36,803 nucleotides of DNA from Heliobacterium chlorum (GCF_014502795.1 NZ_JACVHF010000027.1:1-36803), one strand, 5' to 3'; positions 7,396-15,866 are shown, counted from the first letter of the stretch. Made by a program: numbers and translations. The notes: generated by a model not told the origin, from the letters alone.

Positions 7396-9396
7396 ATGAA
7401 TTTGTTAGTGGCAGAAAACTTGACCAAAACGTACGGGGAGAAAGTGCTTTTCCAAGATGTGTCTGTTGGCATTGAAGAAGGAGAGCGCATCGGCCTTGTC
7501 GGCGTCAACGGGACCGGCAAATCAACCTTTCTAAAGATCTTGGCCCAATTAGATAAGGCTGACAGGGGTACGGTTACGACGGGGAATGCGGTCCGTGTCG
7601 AGTACTTGCCCCAGGATCCCGCTTTCGACGAAAGTGCGACAGTGCTGCAGCAGGTGTTCAGAGGAAACTCACCGACGATGCAGCTGCTGCGGGAATATGA
7701 GCAGGCACTGGAGAGACAGTCGGCGGATCCGTACAATCAAGCTCTCCAGGAACGATTGCTGGCGCTGAGCCAGCAGATGGAAGCGAAACAGGTCTGGCAG
7801 ATCGAGGCAGAAGCCAAGACGATATTGGCGAAGCTGGGGATCAAGGATGTGAACTGCCCGATGGGGACCCTTTCCGGCGGCCAGCGTAAACGGGTTGCTC
7901 TGGCTGGGGCTTTGATCACCCCGTCGGAACTGCTCATCCTCGACGAACCGACGAACCATTTGGACTCGGAAACCATCTCCTGGCTGGAACAGTATCTGCT
8001 CCGGCGTCGGGGAGCGCTGCTCATGATCACTCATGATCGCTATTTTCTTGATCGAGTCGTCACTCGCATCTTGGAACTGGACAAGGGCCGGTTGTACAGT
8101 TATGACGGTCATTATACCGATTTTCTCGCTGCGAAAGCCGAGCGGGAAGAACAGCAGCGTTCCAGTGAGCAGAAGCGGCAAAACTTATATCGAAACGAAC
8201 TCGCCTGGATTCGGCGGGGAGCAAAGGCGCGAACGACGAAACAGAAAGCCCGCATCGACCGTTTTGAAAAGTTGGTCGCCGAGAAGGTGGAACTGCGCGA
8301 TGAGTCCCTGGAGATGCCTGTAGGGGCTACCCGTCTCGGTCGCAAGGTGATCGAGCTTTCTGGTGTTACCAAGGAATATGCCAGTCAAAAGGTGATCGAC
8401 CGGTTCAGCTATATCTTTGGTCGCGGGGAACGCATCGGTATTATCGGACCGAACGGGGCGGGAAAATCGACGCTGTTGAAACTGATCGCCCACCGGTTAG
8501 TGCCAGACCAGGGGAACGTGGAGACGGGAGAGACGGTAAAGATCGGCTGGTTTGGCCAGGAAAATACCGAGATGAAGCCGAATCTACGGGTCATCGAGTA
8601 TATACGGGAAGTGGCCGAATTTATCCCTGCACCGGATGGAGGCGTGATTACGGCGGCGCAGATGTTGGAGCGGTTCTTGTTTCCGCCCCATTTGCAGTGG
8701 ACACCGATTGCCCGACTTTCGGGCGGTGAAAAGCGCCGGGTCTACCTGTTGCATGTGCTCATGGGAGCTCCCAACGTACTGATCCTTGACGAACCGACGA
8801 ACGATCTGGATGTGCAGACATTGGCCGTCTTAGAAGATTATTTAGATGACTTCCCCGGAACAGTCATCGCCGTTTCTCATGACCGTTACTTTTTAGACCG
8901 GATGGCCGAGAAGATCTTCGTCTTCAAAGGTGACGGGGCGGTGAACATTTCCGTCGGGAATTTTACCGACTATGAGGAACGACTCCAAGAAGAGACCGGA
9001 ACGGCGAAGGATTTTAAAGATGATTCGCCACAAGGTAGTGGAAAAGGCAAAGAAAGAATCGGAAAGATAGAAAGCAAAGGCGATACTGTCGAAGCCGCCC
9101 CTGTTGATTCCCTGAAGAACTCAGGAAGGCACGAAAAATCGTCGCGGCCGCTGAAGTTTACCTATAAAGAAAAAATCGAATATGAACAGATCGAGGAACA
9201 AATCGCTCTGGCCGAACAGGAATTGCAAGCGGTTCGGGAGAAGATCGATGCAGCCGGGAGCAACTACGTTCAGTTGCAGGAACTGATGCAACTGCAGTCC
9301 CGGCTGGAGCAACGAGCCGAAGAACTGGTCGAGCGGTGGGCTTATCTGCAGGATTTGGCAGAGCGAATCGCCGAAAGTAGTGGAAAATCTAACTGA
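7396..9396 (+). CDS. ABC-F family ATPase, Uup-like, 666 aa
   Basis: Two ABC ATPase domains sit in one chain without membrane segments. The first has Walker A 'GVNGTGKST', signature 'LSGGQRKRVAL' and Walker B 'LLILDEPTNHLD'. The second has 'GPNGAGKST', 'LSGGEKRRVYL' and 'VLILDEPTNDLD'. A C-terminal basic/coiled-coil extension (about residues 600-660, 'YEQIEEQIALAEQELQAV') matches the Uup C-terminal domain, which binds nucleic acid in characterised members. ABC-F proteins act on the ribosome or on branched DNA/rRNA intermediates rather than in transport. Start is ATG 7396 behind GAAGG, seven bases after the nitroreductase stop. I am confident of family, less of the exact orthologue. Confidence 0.9.
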   Translation: MNLLVAENLTKTYGEKVLFQDVSVGIEEGERIGLVGVNGTGKSTFLKILAQLDKADRGTVTTGNAVRVEYLPQDPAFDESATVLQQVFRGNSPTMQLLREYEQALERQSADPYNQALQERLLALSQQMEAKQVWQIEAEAKTILAKLGIKDVNCPMGTLSGGQRKRVALAGALITPSELLILDEPTNHLDSETISWLEQYLLRRRGALLMITHDRYFLDRVVTRILELDKGRLYSYDGHYTDFLAAKAEREEQQRSSEQKRQNLYRNELAWIRRGAKARTTKQKARIDRFEKLVAEKVELRDESLEMPVGATRLGRKVIELSGVTKEYASQKVIDRFSYIFGRGERIGIIGPNGAGKSTLLKLIAHRLVPDQGNVETGETVKIGWFGQENTEMKPNLRVIEYIREVAEFIPAPDGGVITAAQMLERFLFPPHLQWTPIARLSGGEKRRVYLLHVLMGAPNVLILDEPTNDLDVQTLAVLEDYLDDFPGTVIAVSHDRYFLDRMAEKIFVFKGDGAVNISVGNFTDYEERLQEETGTAKDFKDDSPQGSGKGKERIGKIESKGDTVEAAPVDSLKNSGRHEKSSRPLKFTYKEKIEYEQIEEQIALAEQELQAVREKIDAAGSNYVQLQELMQLQSRLEQRAEELVERWAYLQDLAERIAESSGKSN

Positions 9397-9399
9397 AGT

Positions 9400-9433
9400 A
9401 GAATAGGCCACTGATTTGATGGTCTATTCTGTT
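9400..9433 (+). terminator. Probable terminator after the ABC-F gene
   Basis: AGAATAG (9400-9406) pairs with CTATTCT (9424-9430), extended inward by GCCA/TGG-type pairs to about 11 bp. The T-tail is weak (GTTTC). It lies between convergent genes and may serve both. Confidence 0.5.
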
Positions 9434-9496
9434 TCGGTGAAAGCATGTTTGAGTAGAGGCTCAACGAAAAGGGCTTTTGATTCACTAAGTTTGTGG

Positions 9497-9688
9497 TTAC
9501 TTTCCACGAGGCTCCTTCGGTTGAAATCCCTCACAGGGTGTGCCGCAGCTTTCATAGACGACGGCGGAAGGAATTTTTTCCGTTTTGAATCCTAATAGAC
9601 GACAGCCTCTCGGGAAGGTCGGATCCCAAGTGACATAATAATGTGTACAGCGATGGCATTGAACAGGGTTCTTTTTTCGATTGTCCAT
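9497..9688 (-). CDS. Small Cys-rich conserved protein, 63 aa
   Basis: Read on the minus strand from ATG at 9688, with GAGGTG at good spacing upstream. It contains 'CHRCTHYYVTWDPTFPRGCRLLGF' in two parts, a 'PSAVVYESCGTPCEGF' segment, and altogether five cysteines. The CxxC...C...CxxxC arrangement suggests a zinc or other metal site. It resembles a widespread family of ~60-residue proteins often carried in databases under a doubtful uracil-DNA-glycosylase label; no catalytic glycosylase domain fits in 63 residues. Its function is unknown. It is convergent with the ABC-F gene and divergent from the histidine kinase. Confidence 0.75.
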   Translation of the reverse strand: MDNRKKNPVQCHRCTHYYVTWDPTFPRGCRLLGFKTEKIPSAVVYESCGTPCEGFQPKEPRGK

Positions 9689-9793
9689 GCGAATTCACCT
9701 CAAAAGGCCCTTGTGTTTGCAGGAGTTTTTCTAAGACATGTCTAACCATCTTCATTAAATATTGATCAACTTGCCGTAAGGGTGTGGGTGACT

Positions 9794-10966
9794 ATGGATA
9801 CCAATAAAAAATCGACCGTGCCGACGCACTACGCTCCGGCGGAACGTTTGAGCCGTCAGCAGGTGGAGGAACAAGCACGAATCGTCGAAAGCTTACACGG
9901 TATGCGTGATGCCGTCGACGCGTTGCCCCACATCACCATGGTTCTTAACCAGCAGCGGCAAATTGTTTTTTGTAACGATACCCTGCTTAGCGCTATCGGC
10001 GCCAGTGAAATGGGAGATGTGAAGGGAGCTCGCCCCGGAGAGGTGCTCCGTTGTATAAACGCGGCCAATAATTCTGGCGGCTGTGGAACCTCAGAGTCTT
10101 GTCAAACTTGCGGGGCGATCAATGCGATTTTAAATGGAACGGAAGGCCATAAAGACTGCCGCGAGTGCCGGATCACGGTTAAGAGAGAAGAGGAACTGCA
10201 GTCCATGGATGTACGGGTGACAGCCACTCCGATCCAAGTGGATGAACAGGAATTTACCATCTTGACCTTGACCGATATCAGCGGGGAGAAGCGACGAAAG
10301 GCGCTGGAACGGATCTTCTTCCATGATATCATGAATACGGCCAGCGGGCTCCGGGGTTTGATTGAACTGGCCGAAGATGTTCAAGATATTGAAGAAGCGA
10401 AGCATCTCATTCAAACGCTAGACTCGATCGCGAACACCTTAGTCGAGGAAATCGCCGAACAAAGAGACCTGATCGACGCGGAGAACGATGAGTTGAAGGT
10501 CGTTTTAGCCTATGTGCATTCAAGAGCCTTGTTGGTCGAATTGGCACGTCATTACTCGGGTCGGGAACAGTATCAAGGACGTATGGTTCATCTCGATGAA
10601 TCTTCAGAGGACGTGCTTTTTCTGACGTCGCCGGTACTTCTTCGACGGGTGCTCAAAAATATGATTAAAAACGCCCTGGAGGCAACGGGGTTAGGCGAAA
10701 TGGTCTCAGTGGGCTGTTATGTAAAGAATGATCAAGTCATATACTGGGTGAAAAACCCGACTGTTATGCCCCGTGATATACAACTGCAGATATTTCAGCG
10801 TTCCTTTTCTACGAAAGGGAATGGGCGGGGACTCGGTACGTACAGCATGAAACTATTGACAGAACGGTATCTAAAGGGAAGCATTTCTTTTACCGTAAAC
10901 GAAGAGGGGACCTCTTTTTTTGCGGTTTACCCCTTCACTCACCCCGATGGGGAATATACAGAGTGA
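9794..10966 (+). CDS. PAS-domain sensor histidine kinase, 390 aa
   Basis: A soluble kinase with no membrane segments. A PAS domain spans about residues 40-160 and includes an unusual cysteine group at residues 87, 97, 103 and 106 ('GGCGTSESCQTCGA') plus two more Cys nearby. The phospho-accepting helix has 'FFHDIMNTASGLRGL' with His about 177. The HATPase domain shows an N-box 'LKNMIKNALEA' and a G-rich ATP lid 'GNGRGLGTYSMKLL'. The cysteines could hold a metal or redox cofactor; that is inference. Start is ambiguous between GTG 9782, GTG 9788 and ATG 9794. No response regulator is adjacent. The following unknown gene begins within 25 bases and is probably co-transcribed. Confidence 0.88.
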   Translation: MDTNKKSTVPTHYAPAERLSRQQVEEQARIVESLHGMRDAVDALPHITMVLNQQRQIVFCNDTLLSAIGASEMGDVKGARPGEVLRCINAANNSGGCGTSESCQTCGAINAILNGTEGHKDCRECRITVKREEELQSMDVRVTATPIQVDEQEFTILTLTDISGEKRRKALERIFFHDIMNTASGLRGLIELAEDVQDIEEAKHLIQTLDSIANTLVEEIAEQRDLIDAENDELKVVLAYVHSRALLVELARHYSGREQYQGRMVHLDESSEDVLFLTSPVLLRRVLKNMIKNALEATGLGEMVSVGCYVKNDQVIYWVKNPTVMPRDIQLQIFQRSFSTKGNGRGLGTYSMKLLTERYLKGSISFTVNEEGTSFFAVYPFTHPDGEYTE

Positions 10967-10989
10967 TAGCAACGGTGAGGTGGTACGAA

Positions 10990-11457
10990 ATGATCGTAGC
11001 TATGCAGTATTCAAAGCCGGATCTATGGCCGCTCGAGCCGGGCCCGATGGGCTGGAAACTGCTGCGCAGGGGCGATATGACCTTGCTGCCTATGAAAAAC
11101 CGACCTGTTGATGGGCCTTCACCGGAGCGACGCTTCACAAACTGGATATACCTTGATATTCCGGAAACCCATAGAGCGGTTCGGCGGTTCATTCTGGAAG
11201 CTCTGCCTGGACCGATCAGTGAGCACATATGGCTTCACGTCCGAGGACCACGACGGTTCTGGACGATATACGAAGAAATCGAATTTTATTTCAGCCGGGA
11301 TATTCCAGGTCCTAAAGAATGCACGATCGAGGATATCGCTGTGCCGGAAGGGGAAAAGCTGTTTCCCTTGGAAGGGCTAGCTGAACCCGAATTGTATGTA
11401 GGGAACTTGCTCCAGGCTCTTGGGACCTTTTTTAAACAGACGTTACGTTGGAGATAA
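10990..11457 (+). CDS. Hypothetical protein, 155 aa
   Basis: ATG 10990 has an excellent ribosome site GGTGAGGTGG seven bases upstream; an in-frame GTG at 10963 overlaps the end of the kinase gene and is less likely. The product is soluble and rich in Pro, Trp and Arg, with no recognised domain. Features such as 'EPGPMGWKLLRRGDMTLLP' and 'HIWLHVRGPRRFWTIYEEIEFYFS' look structured. It follows the histidine kinase by 23 bases and is closed by a terminator, so the two form an operon and may share a pathway. Function not assigned. Confidence 0.75.
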   Translation: MIVAMQYSKPDLWPLEPGPMGWKLLRRGDMTLLPMKNRPVDGPSPERRFTNWIYLDIPETHRAVRRFILEALPGPISEHIWLHVRGPRRFWTIYEEIEFYFSRDIPGPKECTIEDIAVPEGEKLFPLEGLAEPELYVGNLLQALGTFFKQTLRWR

Positions 11458-11490
11458 ACTGCCCCGAATCGAAGGGCGGTTTTTATTTTT
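11456..11490 (+). terminator. Rho-independent terminator
   Basis: AACTGCCC (11457-11464) pairs with GGGCGGTT (11474-11481, one G.T pair), followed by a long T-rich tail. It overlaps the stop codon of the preceding gene and ends the kinase operon. Confidence 0.85.
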
Positions 11491-11616
11491 ATTCCCGTGA
11501 AAAATCGCGTACACTCGATAAAATGAATGGTATTTCTGGGATATAGTCTATAGACATTGTTTGTCGTATAGCCGCAGCCTTCTGGGATAAGCTAAGCTCA
11601 GAAAAGGAGGGATAAC

Positions 11617-11871
11617 ATGACGGGGAAACAGCATATTCACTGCGCCATTGAAAACTGCCATTATTATTCTGCAGGGAATAAATGCACAGCCAATGAAATT
11701 TTGGTGCACAACGACCAATTCTGTAACTCTCAACCGGATCATGTAGACGCTCCGATGGCATCTCAAATCACGCCAGCTTCCGCGGAGAGTTGCATGAGCA
11801 CGGCTTGCAAGTCCTTTGTGCCCAAAGGGTCCGATAAAGTTACTGCCGACGGAATCAAAAAGATGCAATAA
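11617..11871 (+). CDS. DUF1540-domain small protein, 84 aa
   Basis: The sequence 'IHCAIENCHYYSAGNKCTANEILV' (written here as one motif spanning residues 7-30) is the DUF1540 Cys motif: C-x4-C-x8-C followed by 'A..I.V'. Further cysteines occur at 'FCN', 'SCMSTACKSF'. DUF1540 proteins are small, common in Clostridia and Bacilli, presumably metal-binding and of unknown role. The start has a canonical AAAGGAGG site seven bases ahead. It is a single gene closed by a strong terminator. Confidence 0.88.
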   Translation: MTGKQHIHCAIENCHYYSAGNKCTANEILVHNDQFCNSQPDHVDAPMASQITPASAESCMSTACKSFVPKGSDKVTADGIKKMQ

Positions 11872-11889
11872 TTTAACGATGTGATTCAC

Positions 11890-11927
11890 AGAAAGCTGCC
11901 GGTTTCATCGGGCAGCTTTCTCTTTTT
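11890..11927 (+). terminator. Rho-independent terminator
   Basis: AGAAAGCTGCC (11890-11900) and GGCAGCTTTCT (11911-11921) form a perfect 11-bp stem with a 10-base loop, followed by CTTTTT. It closes the DUF1540 gene. Confidence 0.9.
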
Positions 11928-12099
11928 AGTACCAACGTAAATAAGAACTCCTTTTTGCGGGTTACCTTTGCGTTTAAATAAAGGAATCCTGGGGGAATAG
12001 CCGAATATTACAAAACAAAAGGCGTTATAGGGGTGGTGGTTTTTAAAGTTAGCTGCAAAGATGAGCATTGAGGAGAAAAATATCGGGGGGGTTATACCA

Positions 12100-13674
12100 G
12101 TGAAGAAAGCAAAGATTCAGGCAATGGTGTCATCTTTGATCATTGCCTTGTTGCTTACATGGCTTCCAGCGGCTCACGGAGCGGAGCCGATCCGATTCAA
12201 ACTCGGCAATGAACAGTTGATGAGTACCTATCATTCCCTGATTGCCGGGAAAAAGGTGGGACTCGTGACGAACCAGAGTGGAGTCGATAGTCAGGGTCGG
12301 AGTACTATCGATAAGTTGGCCGAAGACCCTGAGATTAAATTGACCGCTCTTTATGGTCCAGAACATGGTATCGACGGTCAAGCCAAAGCGGGAGAGTACG
12401 TGGAATCCTATACCCATCCTGCCTTAGGAATTCCTGTCTATAGTCTTTATGGACAGACTCGTAGACCGACAGAGGAAATGCTAAAAGATGTGGATGTACT
12501 GCTTTTCGACGTTCAAGATATCGGAGCTCGGTCCTATACGTACATATCGACGTTAAATTACTGCATGGTAGCGGCGCAAAAATATGACAAACCGATCATC
12601 GTGCTGGACCGGCCGAACCCGCTCGGCGGGGAAACGGTGGAGGGGCCGGTCATGGAAGATCCCTTCATCACCTTTGTTGGTGTGGACAATCTGCCTATGG
12701 CTCATGGCATGACGGTGGGGGAGTTGGCCCGCTTTTTCAACCGGAAAATCGGCGCCAAACTGACGGTTGTACCGATGGAAGGCTATACTCGTTCGATGAT
12801 CTTCCAGGATACGGGGCTGTCTTGGGTACAAACCTCACCAAATATCCCCGACACCGATTCGGTCTTCGGGTATATGGCTACGGGCATGGGCGAAGGCACT
12901 GGGATTTACCAGGCCGATCAATTTAAATGGATCGGCGGCAAAGGCATCGATGCCCAGCCTTTCGCCGACCAACTGAACCAGGCGGGGCTGCCCGGGGTGA
13001 TCTTCAATCCGGAAAACAGGGGAACTTCCGGCGGCGTTCGACTGCAGATCACTGATTATCACGCTTTTAATCCTGCAAAAACTGGAATATACGCTTTGGC
13101 GATTGCCCATAAGATGAACAATTTTAAAGTGCCCAAAAGCGATTCTGTTGTGGTCATGTTCGACAAGATCATGGGTACCGCTCAGATGGGTCAGTGGCTC
13201 GAGCAAAACAGGGAACCCCAGGAGATCGTCAATCTGTACAACCCAGGCCTGCAGCGCTTCAAAGAGGAACGAAAACAGTATCTCATCTACGGTAACCTTC
13301 CCGGATCCCCTCCTTTGATCACCCCTATCACCGTTTGGGTGGATGATCGTTCCGTGCCCTTCGATCGAGCCCCGTATATCGACAGCCATGATCGGGTGAT
13401 GGTTCCGCTACGGGCCATCGTGGAAGCCCTCGGTGCTACCGTCGATTGGGATGCAAGCAACAGCCAAATCACGGTGCGCAAAGGGAATGTTCTAAGCCAG
13501 TTTACGGTCGGGAGCACGACGGCCCTGTTCAACGGTGTACTAAAGGCGATGGATACCAGTCCCGTCATCCTAGGTGACCGCACTATGGTTCCGGCACGGT
13601 TTGTTGCGGAATCGGTCGGCGCCTCGGTCAATTGGGACGGCCAGAACCAAAGCGTTCTCATCAGGGCAAAATAA
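12100..13674 (+). CDS. Secreted NamZ-type (DUF1343) exo-muramidase with C-terminal stalk domain, 524 aa
   Basis: A signal peptide is clear: Lys-rich start, hydrophobic core 'SLIIALLLTWLPAAHG', then 'AEPIRF'. The main part (about residues 30-410) has the DUF1343/NamZ hallmarks 'KKVGLVTNQSGVD', 'LYGPEHGIDG', 'LLFDVQDIGARSYTY', 'VLDRPNPLGG' and 'PNIPDTDSV'. Characterised NamZ proteins are exo-lytic beta-N-acetylmuramidases acting on peptidoglycan fragments. The last ~105 residues form a copper-amine-oxidase-N-like stalk ('RVMVPLRAIVEALGATVDWD', 'TMVPARFVAESVGASVNWD') expected to sit in the wall. GTG 12100 behind a GGGGGGG run gives a typical signal peptide; ATG 12061 is in frame but lacks a ribosome site. 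It should act outside the cell in wall turnover. Confidence 0.9.
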   Translation: MKKAKIQAMVSSLIIALLLTWLPAAHGAEPIRFKLGNEQLMSTYHSLIAGKKVGLVTNQSGVDSQGRSTIDKLAEDPEIKLTALYGPEHGIDGQAKAGEYVESYTHPALGIPVYSLYGQTRRPTEEMLKDVDVLLFDVQDIGARSYTYISTLNYCMVAAQKYDKPIIVLDRPNPLGGETVEGPVMEDPFITFVGVDNLPMAHGMTVGELARFFNRKIGAKLTVVPMEGYTRSMIFQDTGLSWVQTSPNIPDTDSVFGYMATGMGEGTGIYQADQFKWIGGKGIDAQPFADQLNQAGLPGVIFNPENRGTSGGVRLQITDYHAFNPAKTGIYALAIAHKMNNFKVPKSDSVVVMFDKIMGTAQMGQWLEQNREPQEIVNLYNPGLQRFKEERKQYLIYGNLPGSPPLITPITVWVDDRSVPFDRAPYIDSHDRVMVPLRAIVEALGATVDWDASNSQITVRKGNVLSQFTVGSTTALFNGVLKAMDTSPVILGDRTMVPARFVAESVGASVNWDGQNQSVLIRAK

Positions 13675-13691
13675 TTACCGCTATTGACCAT

Positions 13692-13720
13692 TTGACAATG
13701 AACCGATAAAGGAATAGACT
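13692..13720 (+). promoter_or_regulatory. Strong sigma-A promoter for the ABC-F leader
   Basis: TTGACA (13692-13697), a 17-base spacer and TAGACT (13715-13720). Transcription from about 13727 would give a leader of some 308 nucleotides before the ABC-F start codon at 14035. That length is unusual for this window and consistent with attenuation. Confidence 0.65.
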
Positions 13721-13848
13721 AAAAAAGAAATCTGAAGGAAAGGGTAAGGTAGCCGAACGTGCGCAATTAATCCGCTTTTAGATGGTTGACAAACGAGCCT
13801 GTAAAACTGGAACTGCCCTTTGATGTCTTTTCTGTTTGCAGGTGTGTT

Positions 13849-13887
13849 ATGCCATGCTGGAGTTGGATTGGTTATGCCGTGCGTTAG
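13849..13887 (+). CDS. Leader peptide uORF (12 aa) in the ABC-F leader
   Basis: ATG at 13849 is preceded by GCAGGTG at usual spacing and encodes MPCWSWIGYAVR followed by TAG. Its codons for Trp-Ile-Gly (13865-13872, GGATTGGT) are perfectly complementary to ACCAATCC (13997-14004). That target covers the foot of the 5' arm of the terminator in front of the ABC-F gene. A ribosome stalled by an antibiotic on this ORF could therefore shift leader folding. Family knowledge: uORF-dependent attenuation is known for resistance ABC-F genes. Whether this one is translated is inference. Confidence 0.45.
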   Translation: MPCWSWIGYAVR

Positions 13888-13894
13888 GTGAATG

Positions 13895-13915
13895 ATGGAC
13901 ACCCTTTTCCGTTGA
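13895..13915 (+). CDS. Possible second leader peptide (6 aa)
   Basis: TAGGTGA overlapping the stop of the first uORF is followed by ATGATGGACACC..., giving MDTLFR (or MMDTLFR from 13892) and a TGA at 13913. It sits in the same leader as the 12-codon uORF. It is very short and could be chance. Confidence 0.25.
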   Translation: MDTLFR

Positions 13916-14002
13916 CGTGTATCGACCTTTTCCAGGTAGGAATCGGTCAGGAGAACGTTTTTAAACGGTCTATTTGGGTTTTCTTCTAGACGACAGACCA
14001 AT

Positions 14003-14034
14003 CCTCTCTTGCGCAAAACAAGGGAGGTTTTTTT
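14003..14034 (+). terminator. Intrinsic terminator/attenuator that contains the ABC-F Shine-Dalgarno
   Basis: CCTCTCTTG (14003-14011) pairs with CAAGGGAGG (14019-14027) over a seven-base loop; one pair is G.T. TTTTTTT (14028-14034) follows immediately, and the ATG of the ABC-F gene is the next base. The 3' arm is itself the ribosome site GGGAGG. The hairpin would thus both stop transcription and hide the Shine-Dalgarno. Strong sequence evidence for the hairpin; the regulatory role is inferred. Confidence 0.8.
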
Positions 14035-15753
14035 ATGCTCGCGATAGAGTTGAAAAAGGTAAAAAAGTATCTTGGAGATCGCCTACTTTTGGCGATTGAT
14101 GGCTTACGAATTTATCGGTCTGATAAAATCGGAGTGGTGGGCCCCAATGGCGCCGGGAAGACGACCTTTCTCCGAATGCTCTCTGGGAAGATGCTTCCCG
14201 ATGAAGGTGTCATCAACCGCTCTGTAGAGGTCACTTTCATTGACCAGTTCGAAGAGAAGGACATGGTTCCAACTGATCCATCGCCGTCAGCACCTTGGAA
14301 AAAAGACCTAGTAAATCCCCTGCTGATGCGCGCGTTCCAGGTAAACGACGAACAGCGGGAGACCTTGAGCGGTGGAGAGATCACCCGGCAAAAGATCGGC
14401 CGGGCTTTTTCTCAGTCTACTTCGCATATTCTCCTGGCTGACGAACCGACGACTAACTTGGATGTGGAGGGGACAGAACTCCTCCAAGAGCAATTAAAAG
14501 CTTATGACGGTCCCATCCTGTTGGTCTCTCATGATCGAGAACTGCTCGACTGCGTCTGCAACCGGATCATCGAGGTCGATAAAGGGTCAGTTCGTCTGTT
14601 TTCCGGCAACTATTCGGCCTACCGAACCCAAAAAGAGACCGAACGGGAACGTCAAGCACAGGAATACGTCCAGTATGTGGAGGAACGAGAACGGTTGCAA
14701 GTGGCTGTTCGGGAAAAATCCCGGCAGGCGAAGGAGATGCGGGCGACACCTTCTCGTATGGGAAATTCAGAAGCGCGGTTGCACAAACGGAGGGTCAACA
14801 ACAAGCGGGCCAAACTGGACCGCGGTGCAAAAGCCATCCAGAGCCGCTTGGAGCAGTTAGAGGTAAAAGAGAAGCCGGTATCTTTACCAACGGTCTGTTT
14901 TGACCGTATCGGCGAGCAAAAAATCTCAGCCCGGAAAGTGCTGGTTCTTCGGGAAGTTTCAAAATCCTTTGGGGGACGAAACTTGTTTCAGGACGTAAGC
15001 TTTGAAGTATCTTCCGGCAGCAAAGTCGCTTTGGTCGGTCCGAATGGCTGTGGAAAAACGACGTTGCTAAAGATGATCATGAACAGCGAAACCGGGATCA
15101 CTGTGCCGGCGGCGGCCCGGGTCGGCTATTTTGATCAGCGGCTAAGCCGTCTCGAAGAAGAAAGAACGGTCCTTGACACATTGCGCTCTGTCAGTGCTCA
15201 TCCTGAATCGGTCATTCGGACATTGTTGGCCCGTTTGCTTTTCTTGGGTGATGACGTCTATAAAAAGGTGAAAGTGTTGAGCGGCGGCGAACGGGTGAAA
15301 CTGGCTCTAGCCCGGGTTCTGGTGCAGGATTTTCACCTGTTGATCTTGGATGAACCCACTAATTTTTTGGACCTCTATGCGATGGAAGCCTTAGAGGCCT
15401 TGATATTGGAGTATCCTGGCGCTGTGCTTTTTGTCTCCCATGACCGCCGATTTGTCGATCGGTTGGCTCAGCAACTGCTTGTACTGGAAGCAGGGAGAAT
15501 CATCGCTTACAACGGTTCTTATAGCGATTATCTTTCTAAGTCGCAAGAGAAGGCTCGACGACTGGTTACTGACCAAGAGCGAAAAGCGGGAAGGGAGAAC
15601 TCCTCGGAAGAATTGATGTGCTTGCAGTTGCGACTCACCCAAGTGTTAGCACAACTTTCCATGACACCCCTAAAGGGATCCGCTGCTCATCGGGCGATTC
15701 TTGAGGCAGAGTATCAACAACTAGTCAAGAAAATCAGGTCTTTGCAGAAATAA
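14035..15753 (+). CDS. Antibiotic-resistance-type ABC-F ribosome protection protein (Vga/VmlR-like), 572 aa
   Basis: Tandem ABC domains without membrane segments. The first has Walker A 'GPNGAGKTT', signature 'LSGGEITRQKIG' and Walker B 'HILLADEPTTNLD'. The second has 'GPNGCGKTT', 'LSGGERVKLAL' and 'LLILDEPTNFLD'. The 'ADEPTTNLD' form and the basic linker with 'SRMGNSEARLHKRRVNNKRAKL' (split motif, about residues 240-265) are typical of the Vga/Lsa/Vml group. That group displaces lincosamide, pleuromutilin and streptogramin A drugs from the ribosomal peptidyl-transferase centre. A short C-terminal tail follows the second domain. Expression is probably controlled by the leader at 13727-14034. 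Drug specificity cannot be told from sequence. Confidence 0.88.
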   Translation: MLAIELKKVKKYLGDRLLLAIDGLRIYRSDKIGVVGPNGAGKTTFLRMLSGKMLPDEGVINRSVEVTFIDQFEEKDMVPTDPSPSAPWKKDLVNPLLMRAFQVNDEQRETLSGGEITRQKIGRAFSQSTSHILLADEPTTNLDVEGTELLQEQLKAYDGPILLVSHDRELLDCVCNRIIEVDKGSVRLFSGNYSAYRTQKETERERQAQEYVQYVEERERLQVAVREKSRQAKEMRATPSRMGNSEARLHKRRVNNKRAKLDRGAKAIQSRLEQLEVKEKPVSLPTVCFDRIGEQKISARKVLVLREVSKSFGGRNLFQDVSFEVSSGSKVALVGPNGCGKTTLLKMIMNSETGITVPAAARVGYFDQRLSRLEEERTVLDTLRSVSAHPESVIRTLLARLLFLGDDVYKKVKVLSGGERVKLALARVLVQDFHLLILDEPTNFLDLYAMEALEALILEYPGAVLFVSHDRRFVDRLAQQLLVLEAGRIIAYNGSYSDYLSKSQEKARRLVTDQERKAGRENSSEELMCLQLRLTQVLAQLSMTPLKGSAAHRAILEAEYQQLVKKIRSLQK

Positions 15754-15823
15754 CTTCATTACAAAAGAATCGCCAATGCACCATAAATAGGAAACAAATG
15801 GACCCCAAAATAGAGATAACGAT

Positions 15824-15866
15824 GGAAAAGGGAACCACGGCTTACGCTGTGGTTCCCTTTTCCCGT
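15824..15866. terminator. Bidirectional terminator between convergent genes
   Basis: GGAAAAGGGAACCAC (15824-15838) and GTGGTTCCCTTTTCC (15849-15863) form a perfect 15-bp stem. A/T-runs lie inside both arms, so it can serve the ABC-F gene on the plus strand and the SLH gene on the minus strand. Confidence 0.85.

Noticed and set aside
13681-14016. 111-codon minus-strand frame in the ABC-F leader
   Set aside because: No start signals. The region is explained by promoter, uORF and attenuator on the plus strand.
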